Shown here in pieces: positions 43,890-56,055 of a stretch of 64,000 nucleotides of DNA. The stretch's first letter is position 1, and every line of letters begins with the position of its first letter. Source of the stretch: Anomaloglossus baeobatrachus (taxonomy: Eukaryota > Chordata > Amphibia > Anura > Aromobatidae). Both the position numbers and the translations under genes were made by a program. The DNA lies in NCBI RefSeq assembly GCF_048569485.1, contig NC_134354.1:397830680-397894679 (forward strand), given 5' to 3'. The notes under the pieces are model-generated. The model did not search any database. It was given only the letters and a program-made list of their open reading frames with translations, and was not told where the DNA came from.

Positions 43890-45238
43890 TCCGACCAGCC
43901 ATCTGTAGAGGCTGCCAGAGAAAGAAGAGAGATGGATGTTATTGCCGGGAGGATCGTCCAAGCGTACATCGATAATTCTTATCAAGCAAATGCTTTGGCA
44001 TTTTACATTGCTCAAAAGGAGCGGCAACGTAGGAGGCGTCGCCTTCACAGCTTCTGGGTCCACCCCATCAATGATGTACGTCTATCCCGTGGCGTTTTTA
44101 CAACCCTTTATTTAGAGCTAAGGAGCCATCCGGACCAGTTTTTCCGATACGTTCGAATGTCAGCGGAGATGTTTGACACCTTGGTGGAGCGGGTGGAGCC
44201 TCTCATCCGTCGCCACGACACCTTTTGCCGGCTGGTAATAACTCCTGCAGAGCGTCTCATGATCACTCTCAGGTAAGCCCAAAAAATGTATTGTGATACT
44301 CATCATGTGATGTAATGGTTGTTTTTTTGTGACCGTTAACTAATTTTTTTTTTATTATTTTTCAGATTTTTGGCCACTGGTGAGTCTTACTCTTCGCTGC
44401 ATTATCAGTTCCGGGTAGGAATCTCTACTATTTCCGGCATCGTAAGCAACACTTGCAGTGCATTATGGGATTCCTTAAATGTAGAATACATTCCGCAACC
44501 AACGCAAGAACTCTGGATGTCCACAGCAGCCCATTTTTATGAAATATGTGACTTCCCCAATTGCTGCGGGGCAGTGGATGGCAAGCATGTTCGGATAGTG
44601 AAGCCAGCAAACACCGGATCCGAACACTTCAATTATAAAAAATTCTTTTCGGTAGTCCTGATGGCTATTGCCGATACTAATTATAAATTCCTGGCAGAGC
44701 CTATGGAAACAGTAATGACTCCCAGGTTTTTAAAACCTCTACCATGGGCCGTAATCTTTATGGAGACCGATTCAGCTTCCCACCACCAAGCCCACTTCCC
44801 CAAATGTCTGGTCCACCACTGCCTTTTGTCTGACTTGGTGACGAGGCATTCCAACTGGACACACACCTTCTCAAACCTTATTCAAGTTGTGGGTTGTCAT
44901 ACGAACAGAAAATATTTAATTATCGTTTGAGTCGTGCACGGCGCATGGTTGAGTGCGCGTTTGGCATCCTTACGGCTAAGTGGAGAGTTCTGACCACTGC
45001 CATAAATGTTAAAGTTGACACAGTTGATGATATCATTAAAGCCTGCGTTGTCTTACATAACTATTTGTTAACCAATGGAGTTACCCCAGTAGAAGAGGAA
45101 CTGTCAAATTGTAATCTGCCAGACTACAGCAACATTACCTTCCGCAGCGGTAGGGAAGTAATAGCAATCCGCGACCAATTTGCTGCCTATTTTGTTACTG
45201 AAGCAGGCCGACTGGAGTGGCAGGACAGAATGATTTGA
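43884..45238 (+). pseudogene. HARBI1-type Harbinger transposase (spliced, broken)
   Basis: Exon 1 (43,884-44,272) ends CTCAG|GTAAGCC and exon 2 starts after TTTTTCAG at 44,366. Removing the 93-bp intron fuses MITLR to FLATGESYSSLHYQF, the conserved HARBI1 junction. The N-terminal part has the HTH-like RRRRLHSFWVHPIN; the core has CCGAVDGKHVRI with the first catalytic Asp and later GDEAFQL with the catalytic Glu. Near 44,693-44,700 a small deletion shifts frame and removes the block that should hold the second catalytic Asp (…KFLA joins GRAYGNSND). A TGA at 44,831-44,833 follows in the restored frame. The C-terminus (ARRMVECAFGILTAKWRVL) is intact to the stop at 45,238. The family cuts and pastes at TWA targets with a Myb-like partner. 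Confidence 0.9.
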
Positions 45239-45504
45239 TGTTTTATTGTCTTTGTCCTTGTTTTATTTCAACACTTTTACTGAGAGATTGTATTATAATT
45301 ACAATATTGTATTTTCTAAAACATGGAGGGTTTTTTTGCTACAGTTATGTAATGCAAACCATCTGTTATGTTTTTCGCCATTTTCACAAAATGTGTTATT
45401 TCATTAAACAACAGAGACAATATATAAGTTGAATAAAAAAAGATTTTCATTGAATAATACACATTAAAGTTTTTTTTATTAATTAAAGTAGCTACATTTT
45501 TTAT

Positions 45505-47049
45505 TTATAAATTAAAGTATCTATGTGGGGTGGAGATATCGCTGGTGTTGCTTGCAGGACTGACCCCTTTAACATGCGGTGTATTCAGAGAGGATGGGGA
45601 GGGAGAAGGTTGGACAGTTGAAGAAGGTGAGGGTGTGGAAAAACAAATGGAAGTTGGTGGAAAAAATGGTGTAGCAACAGGAGATGGCTGAGGGCTGGGA
45701 GATGGCTGAGGGCTGGGAGATGGCTGAGAGCTGGGAGATGGGTGATGTACGGAAGGTGTATAGGTGGGTATTGCAAAAGATGGTTGGGTTTGGATTAAGA
45801 GGGGTGAAGAATTAGAATGATGGTATGGGGAATGGAGTGTAGGTGTAGAAGACAGTGATGAAGGACATGGACTTGGGACAGGCATGACATGTGGAGACAG
45901 GGAATGAAGGGATGTTTGGACAGGGTAAGTATGTTGGGAAGGGATTGTGTGCTGGGTGGGTAGTGAAGAGTGGTAATAATGGGGAGGTGGCTGGTAATAG
46001 GCAGGGGGCTGCATCGGGGCAGGGGGGCTGAATCGGGGCAGGGGGCTGCGGAGGTGCTGTGGGATGAGGAGGTGCTGTGGGATGAGGAGGTGCAGTGGTG
46101 GTAGGGGGTAGTGGATTTAGTAGTATAATAGCATTCTGGAAAGCCCTCATTACATGTATTTGCTGTTCAGACGGTAGGTTTTCCAGCTGACCAATTACTG
46201 AATGAAAATAATGCTGGGTAGGAGTCTGTCTTACAGCTGAAAGCACCTGATCCATCTTGCTGGTCAACTCCTGTAAACTATGGTTTATCAGGTTGAAGCC
46301 AGCAATAATTTGGTCAGATAATACTTTAATAAAACTATGGATGGATGCATTCAGATGTAAGATTTCGGCGCTGCCCCTATCCTGTCCCCTCTGTCGCTGT
46401 CGCCCAGAACCTAACACTGTTCTAGTGTTGGGAGCGTCAGAGGGGTTGGATAAGGGAACACCTACTCGCTGACCAGCCTCATGTAATGAGGTCTGCCAGT
46501 ATGCTGATGGGCAGGGTGGGTAAGATGGGAAAGATGAGAGGGTAGATTGTGAGGGATCAGAGGTAGAGGTGGACGGGACGGAGGGATCAGAAGTAGAGGT
46601 GGAAGGGACGGAGGGATCAGAAGGAGAGGTGGAAGGGATGGAGAGAGCAGAAGAGGGATCACCAGAAATGTTGGAGGGGTCACCGGTAACGGTCACTTGT
46701 GGGATCGCTCCAGGAGGGTGTTGGCCGGATGCAGGCTCCGATGTTTTCGTGAATGTTCTGTGTGAAGAAAAACAAAAAGGAAAAAGAAACAATTAAAATT
46801 AGGTTAGGAACTTCACAATGAAATGCTGTTGGAGACAATTTTTGGACAATTAAGAACATTACAAAATCAAACAAAAACAGTTTACTTACCGTCTTGGCAG
46901 CATCGTGCTTCTAAGGAACGCAAGGCCTCTGGCATATCGGTATTGGGAGCCCTTGCGTCCTGCCGATCCACTTGGAGCCTGCACCTCCAAGTTGTAGTCC
47001 CTCCTGAAGCGATCACGTAGTGACCGCCACCGTATTATCAGACGTCGCA
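45505..47049 (-). pseudogene. Harbinger MADF/Myb-like partner protein (spliced, damaged)
   Basis: A minus-strand exon, 47,049-46,890, encodes RRLIIRWRSLRDRFRRDYNL...YRYARGLAFL, the C-terminal half of a MADF (Myb/SANT-like) DNA-binding domain. Its GTAAG donor joins in frame to exon 46,757 downward (CTTCACACAG acceptor), giving RTFTKTSEPASG, a Ser/Pro-rich linker, then a helical block (IHSFIKVLSDQIIAGFNLIN ... HYFHSVIGQLENLPSEQQIH). In the Pro-rich tail the frame slips near 46,015, and a better tail continues in another frame to 45,505. I could not find the N-terminal half of the MADF domain; a tandem duplication (47,053-47,660) occupies that place. In the family this protein binds the ends and carries the transposase into the nucleus. 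Confidence 0.78.
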
Positions 47050-47052
47050 CTG

Positions 47053-47670
47053 AAACAGCTTTGGACCACTCACCTGTTCAGTTGGGATGAAGATATACTT
47101 ACATGGGTAAATATGAAGTTGGGCGTCTGGCTGGCTGGGTTGCTGCCGCTGGCTGCGTTGCTGCCGCTGGTTGTTGCTGGCTGGGTTGCTGCCGCTGGTT
47201 GGGCTGGCTGGGTTGCTGCCTCTGGTTGGTGCTGGCTGGGTTGCTGCCGCTGGTTGGGCTGGCTGGGTTGCTGCCGCTGGTTGGTGTTAGATCTATTTGA
47301 GGAAAAAACAACACATTAAAAAATTAAACAGCTTTGGACCACTCACCTGTTCAGTTGGGATGAAGATATACTTACATGGGTAAATATAAAGTTGGGCGTC
47401 TGGCTGGCTGGGTTGCTGCCGCTGCTTGGGCTGGTTGGGCTGGCTGGGTTGCTGCCGCTGGTTGGTGCTGGCTGGGTTGCTGCCGCTGGTTGGTGTTAGA
47501 TCTATTTGAGGAAAAAACAACACATTAAAAAATTAAACAGCTTTGGACCACTCACCTGTTCAGTTGGGATGAAGATATACTTACATGGGTAAATATAAAG
47601 TTGGGCATCTGGCTGGCTGGCTGGCTGGGTTGCTGCCGCTGCTTGGGCTGGCTGGGTTGCTGCGTTTAGT
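47053..47670. repeat. Tandem triplication inside the Harbinger partner gene
   Basis: AAACAGCTTTGGACCACTCA, which includes a splice donor on the minus strand, recurs at 47,053, 47,326 and 47,535. Each copy carries a variable run of GGCTGGGTTGCTGCCGCTGG units. Copies differ by a few bases and by unit number. Confidence 0.85.
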
Positions 47671-47796
47671 CTATTGGAGAAAAAAAACCCAAATAATTTC
47701 TAGGAGTTTTGCCAAATAAAAAAATGTTGTTGCTTATTTGTGAGCAAACGCACAACCCCCCCCCCAAAACCACACTAATTAAAATTATCGCCACAC

Positions 47797-48460
47797 CCTA
47801 ACCCACCTCCCCCATCACCAAACAATAGACCCACCTCCCATGACCAAACAATAGCCCCACCTCCCATGACCAAACAATAGCTCCCACCCTAACCCACCTC
47901 CCATGACCAAACAATAGACCCACCTCCCATGAACAAACAATAGACCCACCTCCCATGAACAAACAATAGCCCCCACCTCCCATGACCAAACAATAGCCCC
48001 CACCCTAACCCACCTCCCATGACCAAACAATAGACCCACCTCCCATGAACAAACAATAGCCCCCACCTCCCATGACCAAACAATAGCCCCCACCCTAACC
48101 CACCTCCCATGACCAAACAATAGCCCCACCTCCCATGACCAAACAATAGCCCCCACCCTAACCCACCTCTCATGACCAAACAATAGACCCACCTCCCATG
48201 AACAAACAATAGACCCACCTCCCATGAACAAACAATAGCCCCCACCTCCCATGACCAAACAATAGCCCCCACCCTAACCCACCTCCCATGACCAAACAAT
48301 AGACCCACCTCCCATGACCAAACAATAGCACCACCTCCCATGAACAAACAATAGCCCCCACCCTAACCCACCTCCCATGACCAAACAATAGACCCACCTC
48401 CCATGACCAAACAATAGCACCACCTCCCATGACCAAACAATAGCACCACCCTAACCCACG
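47797..48460. repeat. Minisatellite, CACCTCCCATGACCAAACAATAG units
   Basis: Roughly 20 copies of a 26-40-bp unit with alternating spacers (ACC, CCC, CCCCCACCCTAACC). All minus-strand frames over it (GHGRWV, VCSWEVG) are by-products. Confidence 0.9.
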
Positions 48461-48788
48461 CCCATTACCAAACAGCCCCACCCGAACCAACCTCCCAATA
48501 CCAAACAATACACCCATCCTAAAACTCACCTGACACCTCCAATTACCACATTTGAAAGTTTTTGTTACCAAACACAAATTGAACCAACAACCATTTTTAA
48601 CCCCAATTATAAAAATAAAAATTAACTAAAAAGGCAAAATAAATCAACAAAACAAAAATTAGGTACATTTTTATTAGATTATTTTTTTGGTTTAGATTTT
48701 TTTTCAAATTATAAATCATAAAAAGGAGCATAAGCTCTTTATTTAAGATTTAAAAATATAAACATGAAAAAAACCAAAAAAAAAAACA
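48461..48788. other. AT-rich Harbinger interior
   Basis: Diverged minisatellite edge, then A/T-rich sequence without a gene, up to the L1 target duplication. Confidence 0.4.
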
Positions 48789-48803
48789 GCTAGACAAAAT
48801 ATG

Positions 48804-51800
48804 TGTTTAAAATATTTTTTATTTTGAAAATTTGTGAGGAAGTACAAATTTGAAGGAGTTGTATTGTCATTGCATTAATCATTCTTATGTTCTATAATCT
48901 TACCATTTAAGTACTATAAAAATGGGAAAGGGAGTAAGGATAGGAAGAGGAGTATGGGGTTGTGGAGAGAAGTGACATTTTTATTGGGGAAACTGGTAAG
49001 AGGGGGAAGGAAAAAGGGAGGGAAACTGGGAAAGGGAGAACATCTAATAAGTTGGTTGCAATATGAGAGAGAATATGAGGATTAAACATATACAACAGTT
49101 ATAATTGAGAACTATGAAATATATCACATTTGTCAACGTCTAGAGGATTTCAATATTATAAGAAAACCCGAGCTGAAGGCTAAATAATAAGATGAACACA
49201 AAGACAACCACGTTAGAATTCAATTAGTAGGATCATCTGATCTCATGTAACGCCTTGGCGGTATTGATTCCGTGGATTCCACTGCCGGAAATATTTAGGG
49301 AAATTATTGTTAATAGTGGCATAATGTTTCTCAAAATTGTTGCGTTGGGCTAATGCTTCAAAAAGTTGTGTAATGGATGGAGGGAGGGGATTTTTCCAGT
49401 TGGCTGCAATAAGGGATCTGGTGGTGAGGAAGATGTGGATAATAACAAATTTGAAGGATGGATCAATCTGGTCAAGGTCTAGAGAGAGGAGAGCTAATTG
49501 GGGGGTAATAACTATGTTGGAATGGGTGATTTGATTAATTAGTTTGGATATTTCTATCCAGAGGTTTTTTAATATTGGCAATCCCATAAAATGTGCAGTA
49601 GGCTACCGGTGCCGTTACAGTTCCTCCAGCATGAGGAGGAGTTGTTTTTATTAATTTGGTGGAGCCTGAGTGGAGTAAAATACCATTGGGTGAGAAGTTT
49701 GTAGTGGGATTCTAAAAGAGAAGAGCAAATAGTTGAGGAATTTGTTGCTTTGTAAACCAATCTGCCAATTCTCTTCAGAAAAGGATTGTTTTAGGTCCTT
49801 CTCCCAATCCAGCATGTATTTCAGTTTCTTGAAACTTAGATCCTCTATTAAATGTTGATATATTTTTTGGTTTTTCCAAATAGGCACACTATTTGGGTTG
49901 CAGAATAATGTATCAATTATCTCTGGGAGGGGATTGTTATTATTAAGGATTTAACGCAGGGATTCTCTGATGGAAATAAGAGTTTTAAAATCTGAGTATT
50001 TTATGCTTAATTTTAATATCCAGAAAAGAGATAAAATCCAAACCATCATGAATGTCGCTAATTTTGTTTAGTTTTGAGTTGTGCCATGAGGTCGGTATCT
50101 TCTGGTTTGCGATAATAGCTAGGAAGTTGAGACTAAAGTTTCTAATTTGGTTATATTTGTTTATTTTAGGAGTTTTGTTAGCAAGGTGTTTCCATGCCTG
50201 TATAGAGGCTCTCAACGTGGTGGGATCAGGTGAAGGGAGAGATGGGTTGAAAAGATGGGATAAAATAAGATGTTTAAGGGGACGATAGTTGTTAAAAAAT
50301 AATTCCAAATCCACCCAGGGAAATGTGTATGAGTCTCCCACTCAGCGTTGGCTTTGTTTGATTAAATTAGCATTGTAATATCCCAATAAACTTGGAACAC
50401 CAATCCCACCCCTCACCTTATGTTTGGTTAGAATAGTTTTGGAGACCCTTGCCCTCTTACCACCCCAAATGAAGTCGTTTATTGTTTTTTGTAGCTTGTT
50501 TATGATCTTGATAGGGATATGGAGAGGGATGGATCTAAATAAGTAGAGTATTGTGGGTAGGATCATCATTTTAAGAGTAACTATTCTCCCCAGCCATGAG
50601 AGTTCTGATCTTAAGAAAGTTTTAAAGTCTATTGTAATGCTATTAATTAGTTGATCAGTGTTCACATCTACTATGTTCTGTAAATTTTTGGTAATCTGTA
50701 TTCCTAAATAAGTAATAGAGGTGTCTTCCCATGAAAAGGCAGAGCATGTCTTGATTAGACTAATAGTGGGGTCATCGAGGTGAAATTGGAGGATTTGGGA
50801 TTTTTTGGAGTTTAGTTTGTAATATGAGATTTTTGTGAAATTATCTAGGGCCTTAATCAATTCTAGAACAGAGGGCTCTGGGTCTGAAAGGGAGAGGATA
50901 ATGTCATCTGCAAAAAGTCCAATTTTATGATGTTTGGTTTTTGTAGGGATTCCTTTGATTTTATCATTGGTTCTGATAAGTTCAGCTAGGGGTTCAATTA
51001 CAAGGACAAACAGGAGAGGGGAGAGATGACAACCTTGGCGGGTACCATTGGTGATACCAAAGGGGGCAGATAACTGGTTATTGGCATATACTCTTGCAGA
51101 CGGTTTAGAGTATAATGCCATAACCGTATTAATAAAACTGTCCTCAAAGCCAAATTTGGACAGAGTCGCCCTCAGATACTGCCAGTTTATGCAATCAAAT
51201 GCCTTTTCAGCATCTAGCGCCAGCAGTATGGATGGCGTTTTGCTTTTTTCCATCTGATGAACAAGGTTGATAGTCCTCCTTGTGCCATCGGAGGTTTGCC
51301 TCCCTTCGACAAAACGAAGTTGATCTTTATCAATAATTTCTGGAATCAACTTTTTGAGTCTGTTGGCAATAATTTTGGCATATATTTTAATGACTGTATT
51401 AATTAAGGAAATGGGTCTGTAATTGCCGACAGACTCAACATCCCCACCGGATTTTGGGATCAAAGAGATCGTTGCTTGTAACATCTCAGTGGGGATAGTA
51501 CCCGTCGAGGAGATTTGGTTGAATGTTTTAGTCAGGTATGGGGAAAGGAAGGTGCAAAAGGATTTAAAATAATCATTCGTAAAGCCATCTGGTCCGGTTG
51601 CTTTTCCTAATTTTAGGGAGGAAATTGTATTGAAGACTTCAGTTTCAGTGAAGGGAGCATTGAGATTTGCAAGTTTATTAGGGGGCTATTGTAGGGAGGT
51701 TTATTTTTGACAAAAATTTATTGATCATTTCAGGGGTTGGCTGGGGGGTAAGGGGATCATCTTTTAGGTTATAGAGTTGTTCATAATATCTGGCAAAAGC

Positions 51801-51894
51801 GTCAACAATATCCTTGGGATGATTCACTAAAATGCTCCTAATGTTTTTTATTGAGTTGATCCTTTGTTTAACTCTAATTGCTTTTACTTTCTGG
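48804..51894 (-). mobile_element. L1 (LINE-1 clade) insertion, 5'-truncated, 15-bp TSD
   Basis: GCTAGACAAAATATG is directly repeated at 48,789-48,803 and 51,895-51,909 and bounds the element exactly. It reads on the minus strand; the 3' end at the low coordinate is A/T-rich (TTTTCAAAATAAAAAATATT). ORF1, the endonuclease and the start of ORF2 are missing, as usual for incomplete reverse transcription. It lies in a probable intron of the Harbinger partner gene. Confidence 0.92.
49243..51894 (-). pseudogene. L1 ORF2 fragment (reverse transcriptase and C-terminus)
   Basis: It starts inside the pre-RT linker (KAIRVKQRINSIKNIRSI) and runs through the RT: LKLGKATGPDGFTNDYFK, SVGNYRPISLINTVIKIYAK, ALDAEKAFDCINWQYL, GTRQGCHLSPLLFVLVIEPL and the active site GLFADDIILSLS. 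The C-terminal part has the L1 type Cys motif (SSCWRNCNGTGSLLHILWDC). At least four breaks interrupt it: a one-base shift near 51,682, an in-frame TGA at 50,344-50,342 and further frame changes near 49,930 and 49,570-49,650. It is clearly dead on arrival plus later decay. Confidence 0.88.
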
Positions 51895-51909
51895 GCTAGA
51901 CAAAATATG

Positions 51910-52443
51910 GGCACAATGGGGTGATGATTTTTCTCACCTATGAAAGTCCTCCAGGATTCTCCAAGGAATTTCCTCCAGGACTCCAGCGTCTTTCTTCAGC
52001 TTCTGTCTTCAAGGCTTTGCTTCAGGGCTTGTCAGCAGGTCAAAAGGCATTGTTTGCTGCTTTAAATTCGAGCTTTTATAAACCTTTCCAGATAAGGAGC
52101 ATGGACAACCTTATTCGTTGCATTCTGGGCATGCTCAGTAAAAAATAGCGGAATCCTGCAGCGGATTCCGTTGTAAAGCAATTTACAACGGAATCCGCTA
52201 CCATAGGGAACCATTATAAATTTTAGCGGAACCAACGGAATCCGCTGGTCGGCGTCATTTTGACGCAAGCAATTAACGTTACAATCAGCGGTGGTTCCGC
52301 TCAGCGCAGTACGCAGGTACTTTTGGCACCATCCGTCATCCATTCAAGTCTATCGGAAACAGCGGAATCCGTTAACGAATTCCGCTGTTTTCCAAAAGGG
52401 CGGATGGCGCCAAAAGATAAATAACGCAAGTGTGAAAGTACCC
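51910..52443. other. Harbinger right subterminal region
   Basis: On the minus strand it reads as a possible non-coding first exon with donor CATAG|GTGAGAAA near 51,938, probably for the partner gene. It then has a dense series of GCGGAATCCG/CGGATTCCGC motifs and the palindrome GGATTCCGTTGTAAAGCAAT with TTACAACGGAATCC up to the terminus. Confidence 0.5.
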
Positions 52444-53454
52444 TAAGACGAATGGGTGTATAAGACGACCCCCAACTTTTCCAGTTAAAATATAGAGTTT
52501 GGGATATACTGCATATACTTGAGTATATGTCAAGGCCCCTATTTTAGCACAAAAAAACTGGAAAACATCATTGACCCAAGTATAAGCCTAGGGTGGGATA
52601 ATGCTACAGCTACTGGAAACTGTCAAAAATAAAAATAAATGCCAATAAAATGTAATGTGCCCATCCTTCTTCCCCCTTGTAGTAATGTGCCTATCCTTGT
52701 CCCCCCCCCCTTGTAGTAATGTGCCCATCCTTGTCCCCCTTTGTAGTAATGTGCCCATCCTTGGGCCCTCTAGTAATCTCTCCATTGTTTAGTAAGGTGC
52801 CCTGCAGTAATGTGCCCATTGTTTAGTAATGTCCCCTGCAGTAATGTGCCCATTGTTTAGTAATATCCCCTGCAGTAATGAGCCCATTGTTTAGTAATGT
52901 GCCCATTTTTTAGTAATGTCCTCCTACTGGTCCCCTATTATGCTGTTGTTTACACACAATAAAAATTATTCTCACCTTTCCTCCATTCCCGCAGTGTCCT
53001 CAGCTGCTTCTTGCAAACTACAGGCAGATAGGTCTCTTGGTGATCTCGTCTGGTGCATGGAGCCGCCTCTGCAGGCTGCCATCATGGCTTTACTGCAGTT
53101 GAATGCTTTATGGAGTCAGCCGTGCAGCAAAGCATTCAACTGCTGTAAAGCGCCGACAGCAGCAGTGGCTCCGTGCACTGGAAGTGATCATTAAGGGGTG
53201 CTTCTTGTGGCTACAGGCACATAGATCCCTCCATGATCTCATCCAATACACAGGGCTGCTGCTGTCAGCGCTTTACTGCAGTTGAATGCTTTCCGCCACC
53301 CCCGTAAAGCTTTCAACTGCAGTAAAGCCATGACGGCAGACAGCAGCCCTGTGCATCGCCCTATAAGATGACACCTGGCATATAAGATTACCTTCGACTT
53401 TTGAGAACATTTTCAGGGGTTAAAAAGTAATCTTACACGCCGGAAAATACTGTA

Positions 53455-53994
53455 AATAATAATGATATCCCTGAAAATGCATCTTATTCCTCAAAAAACA
53501 AGCCCCCACTCAGCTCCATCCATGGAAAAATTAAAATGCTATAGCTCTGAGAATATAACAATGGAAAAACTATTATTTTTTCCATAAAATTGATTTTATT
53601 GTGTAAAAGAGGCAAAACATAAAAAAACATGAATCTTGTATCAGTGTAATTGTACTGACCTGAAAAATAAAGCTGTCATTACTTTTACCAATTAGTAAGT
53701 GGTGTTAAAGAATTATAATCCTAAATGGCTATGTTTTGTTCATTCTGCTTATCAAAAATCAGAATAAAAAGCGATCAAAAAGTGTTATGTGCCCGAAAAT
53801 GGTACCAATAAAAATATCATCTCTTTCTGTAAAAAAGCAAGCCCTCACATGAGTGTCACCAGAAAAATAGAAAATATTAACTCTTTAAAAATATAATGAT
53901 GTAAAAAAAAATAAGTCTGTAAAAAAAAGCCAAACATAAAAAAAAAACTATATAAATCTGGTATCAATTTTAGGCTATATTTCCACAGGGCATA
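53455..53994. other. AT-rich dispersed repeat
   Basis: It has GCGATCAAAAAGTGTTATGT, ATGGTACCAATAAAAATATC and AAGCAAGCCCTCACATGAG, a motif series shared with the 20.4-22.4 kb repeat. No gene. Confidence 0.45.
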
Positions 53995-55589
<1,595 letters not shown>

Positions 55590-55591
55590 TA

Positions 55592-55715
55592 TTTACCACA
55601 TTTTTTTAGCATGGTTTTTGCCTTGGTTTTATGCAAATCCATGCTAATAAAATGCAGCTTTTTACAGTCACAACCAAGTCTATGAGATTTCAGAAACCTC
55701 ATGCGCACAAACACA

Positions 55716-55753
<38 letters not shown>

Positions 55754-56055
55754 CAGGTTATTCCTGACTGTTTTGTCAACCTCCTGCGTTATTGCAGCGT
55801 TATTCAAGGAATGAGCAAGTCAAGTCTTTGCAGTGTTTTTAGCATAGTTTTTCATTTAAAAACCATCCACAGTATAAAAAAAAGCACTGCAAAAAACGCC
55901 ACAAAAACTGCACCAAAAAGGGGACCATTAATGCCCCCGAAACGCGCGTCGGATTTAGCTTAGCATACATTTTCTATCTACTTGCGGTGAAAGCTTTATT
56001 GTCTTATCCATCCAAATTTCAAACTTGCTTAACGGGTGGACACCCAAGATAGCTC
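55592..56055. other. Repeat remnant with CA microsatellite and GAAACGCG module
   Basis: A CA run (about 55,709-55,751) sits in MITE-like sequence interrupted by the Tc1 element. At 55,936-55,953 lies CCCCGAAACGCGCGTCGG, the clearest copy of the recurring module, right before the satellite starts. Confidence 0.55.

Larger units (their letters stand above)
43257..52443. mobile_element. Two-gene PIF/Harbinger element, 9.2 kb with nested L1
   Basis: TAA at 43,254-43,256 and 52,444-52,446. The ends are GGCTAGTTTCACACTTGCG and CGCAAGTGTGAAAGTACCC. Subterminal zones on both sides are packed with ATCCGTT/AACGGAT motifs, likely transposase binding repeats. Inside are a HARBI1-type transposase on the plus strand and a MADF/Myb-like gene on the minus strand, converging tail to tail, the standard two-gene layout of autonomous Harbingers. 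A 3.1-kb L1 (48,804-51,894), a foldback insert (about 43,530-43,855) and a minisatellite have enlarged it. Both genes carry lesions, so it is no longer autonomous. Confidence 0.9.
43234..53454. repeat. Older dispersed repeat split by the Harbinger element
   Basis: The flanks 43,234-43,256 and 52,444-53,454 join to give TACTGTATTTTTTTACGTAT followed by AAGACGAATGGGTGTATAAG. The right end reads CGCCGGAAAATACTGTA, an imperfect inversion of the left end. The part right of the Harbinger holds a GTAATGTGCCCATTGTTTA minisatellite (52,660-52,915) and inverted CTGCAGTTGAATGCTT segments (53,090-53,340). Family not identified. Confidence 0.55.

Noticed and set aside
47798-48577. Minus-strand frames rich in GHGRWVRVGAIVWSWEVG
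   Set aside because: They are translations of a minisatellite. Several overlapping frames are equally open.
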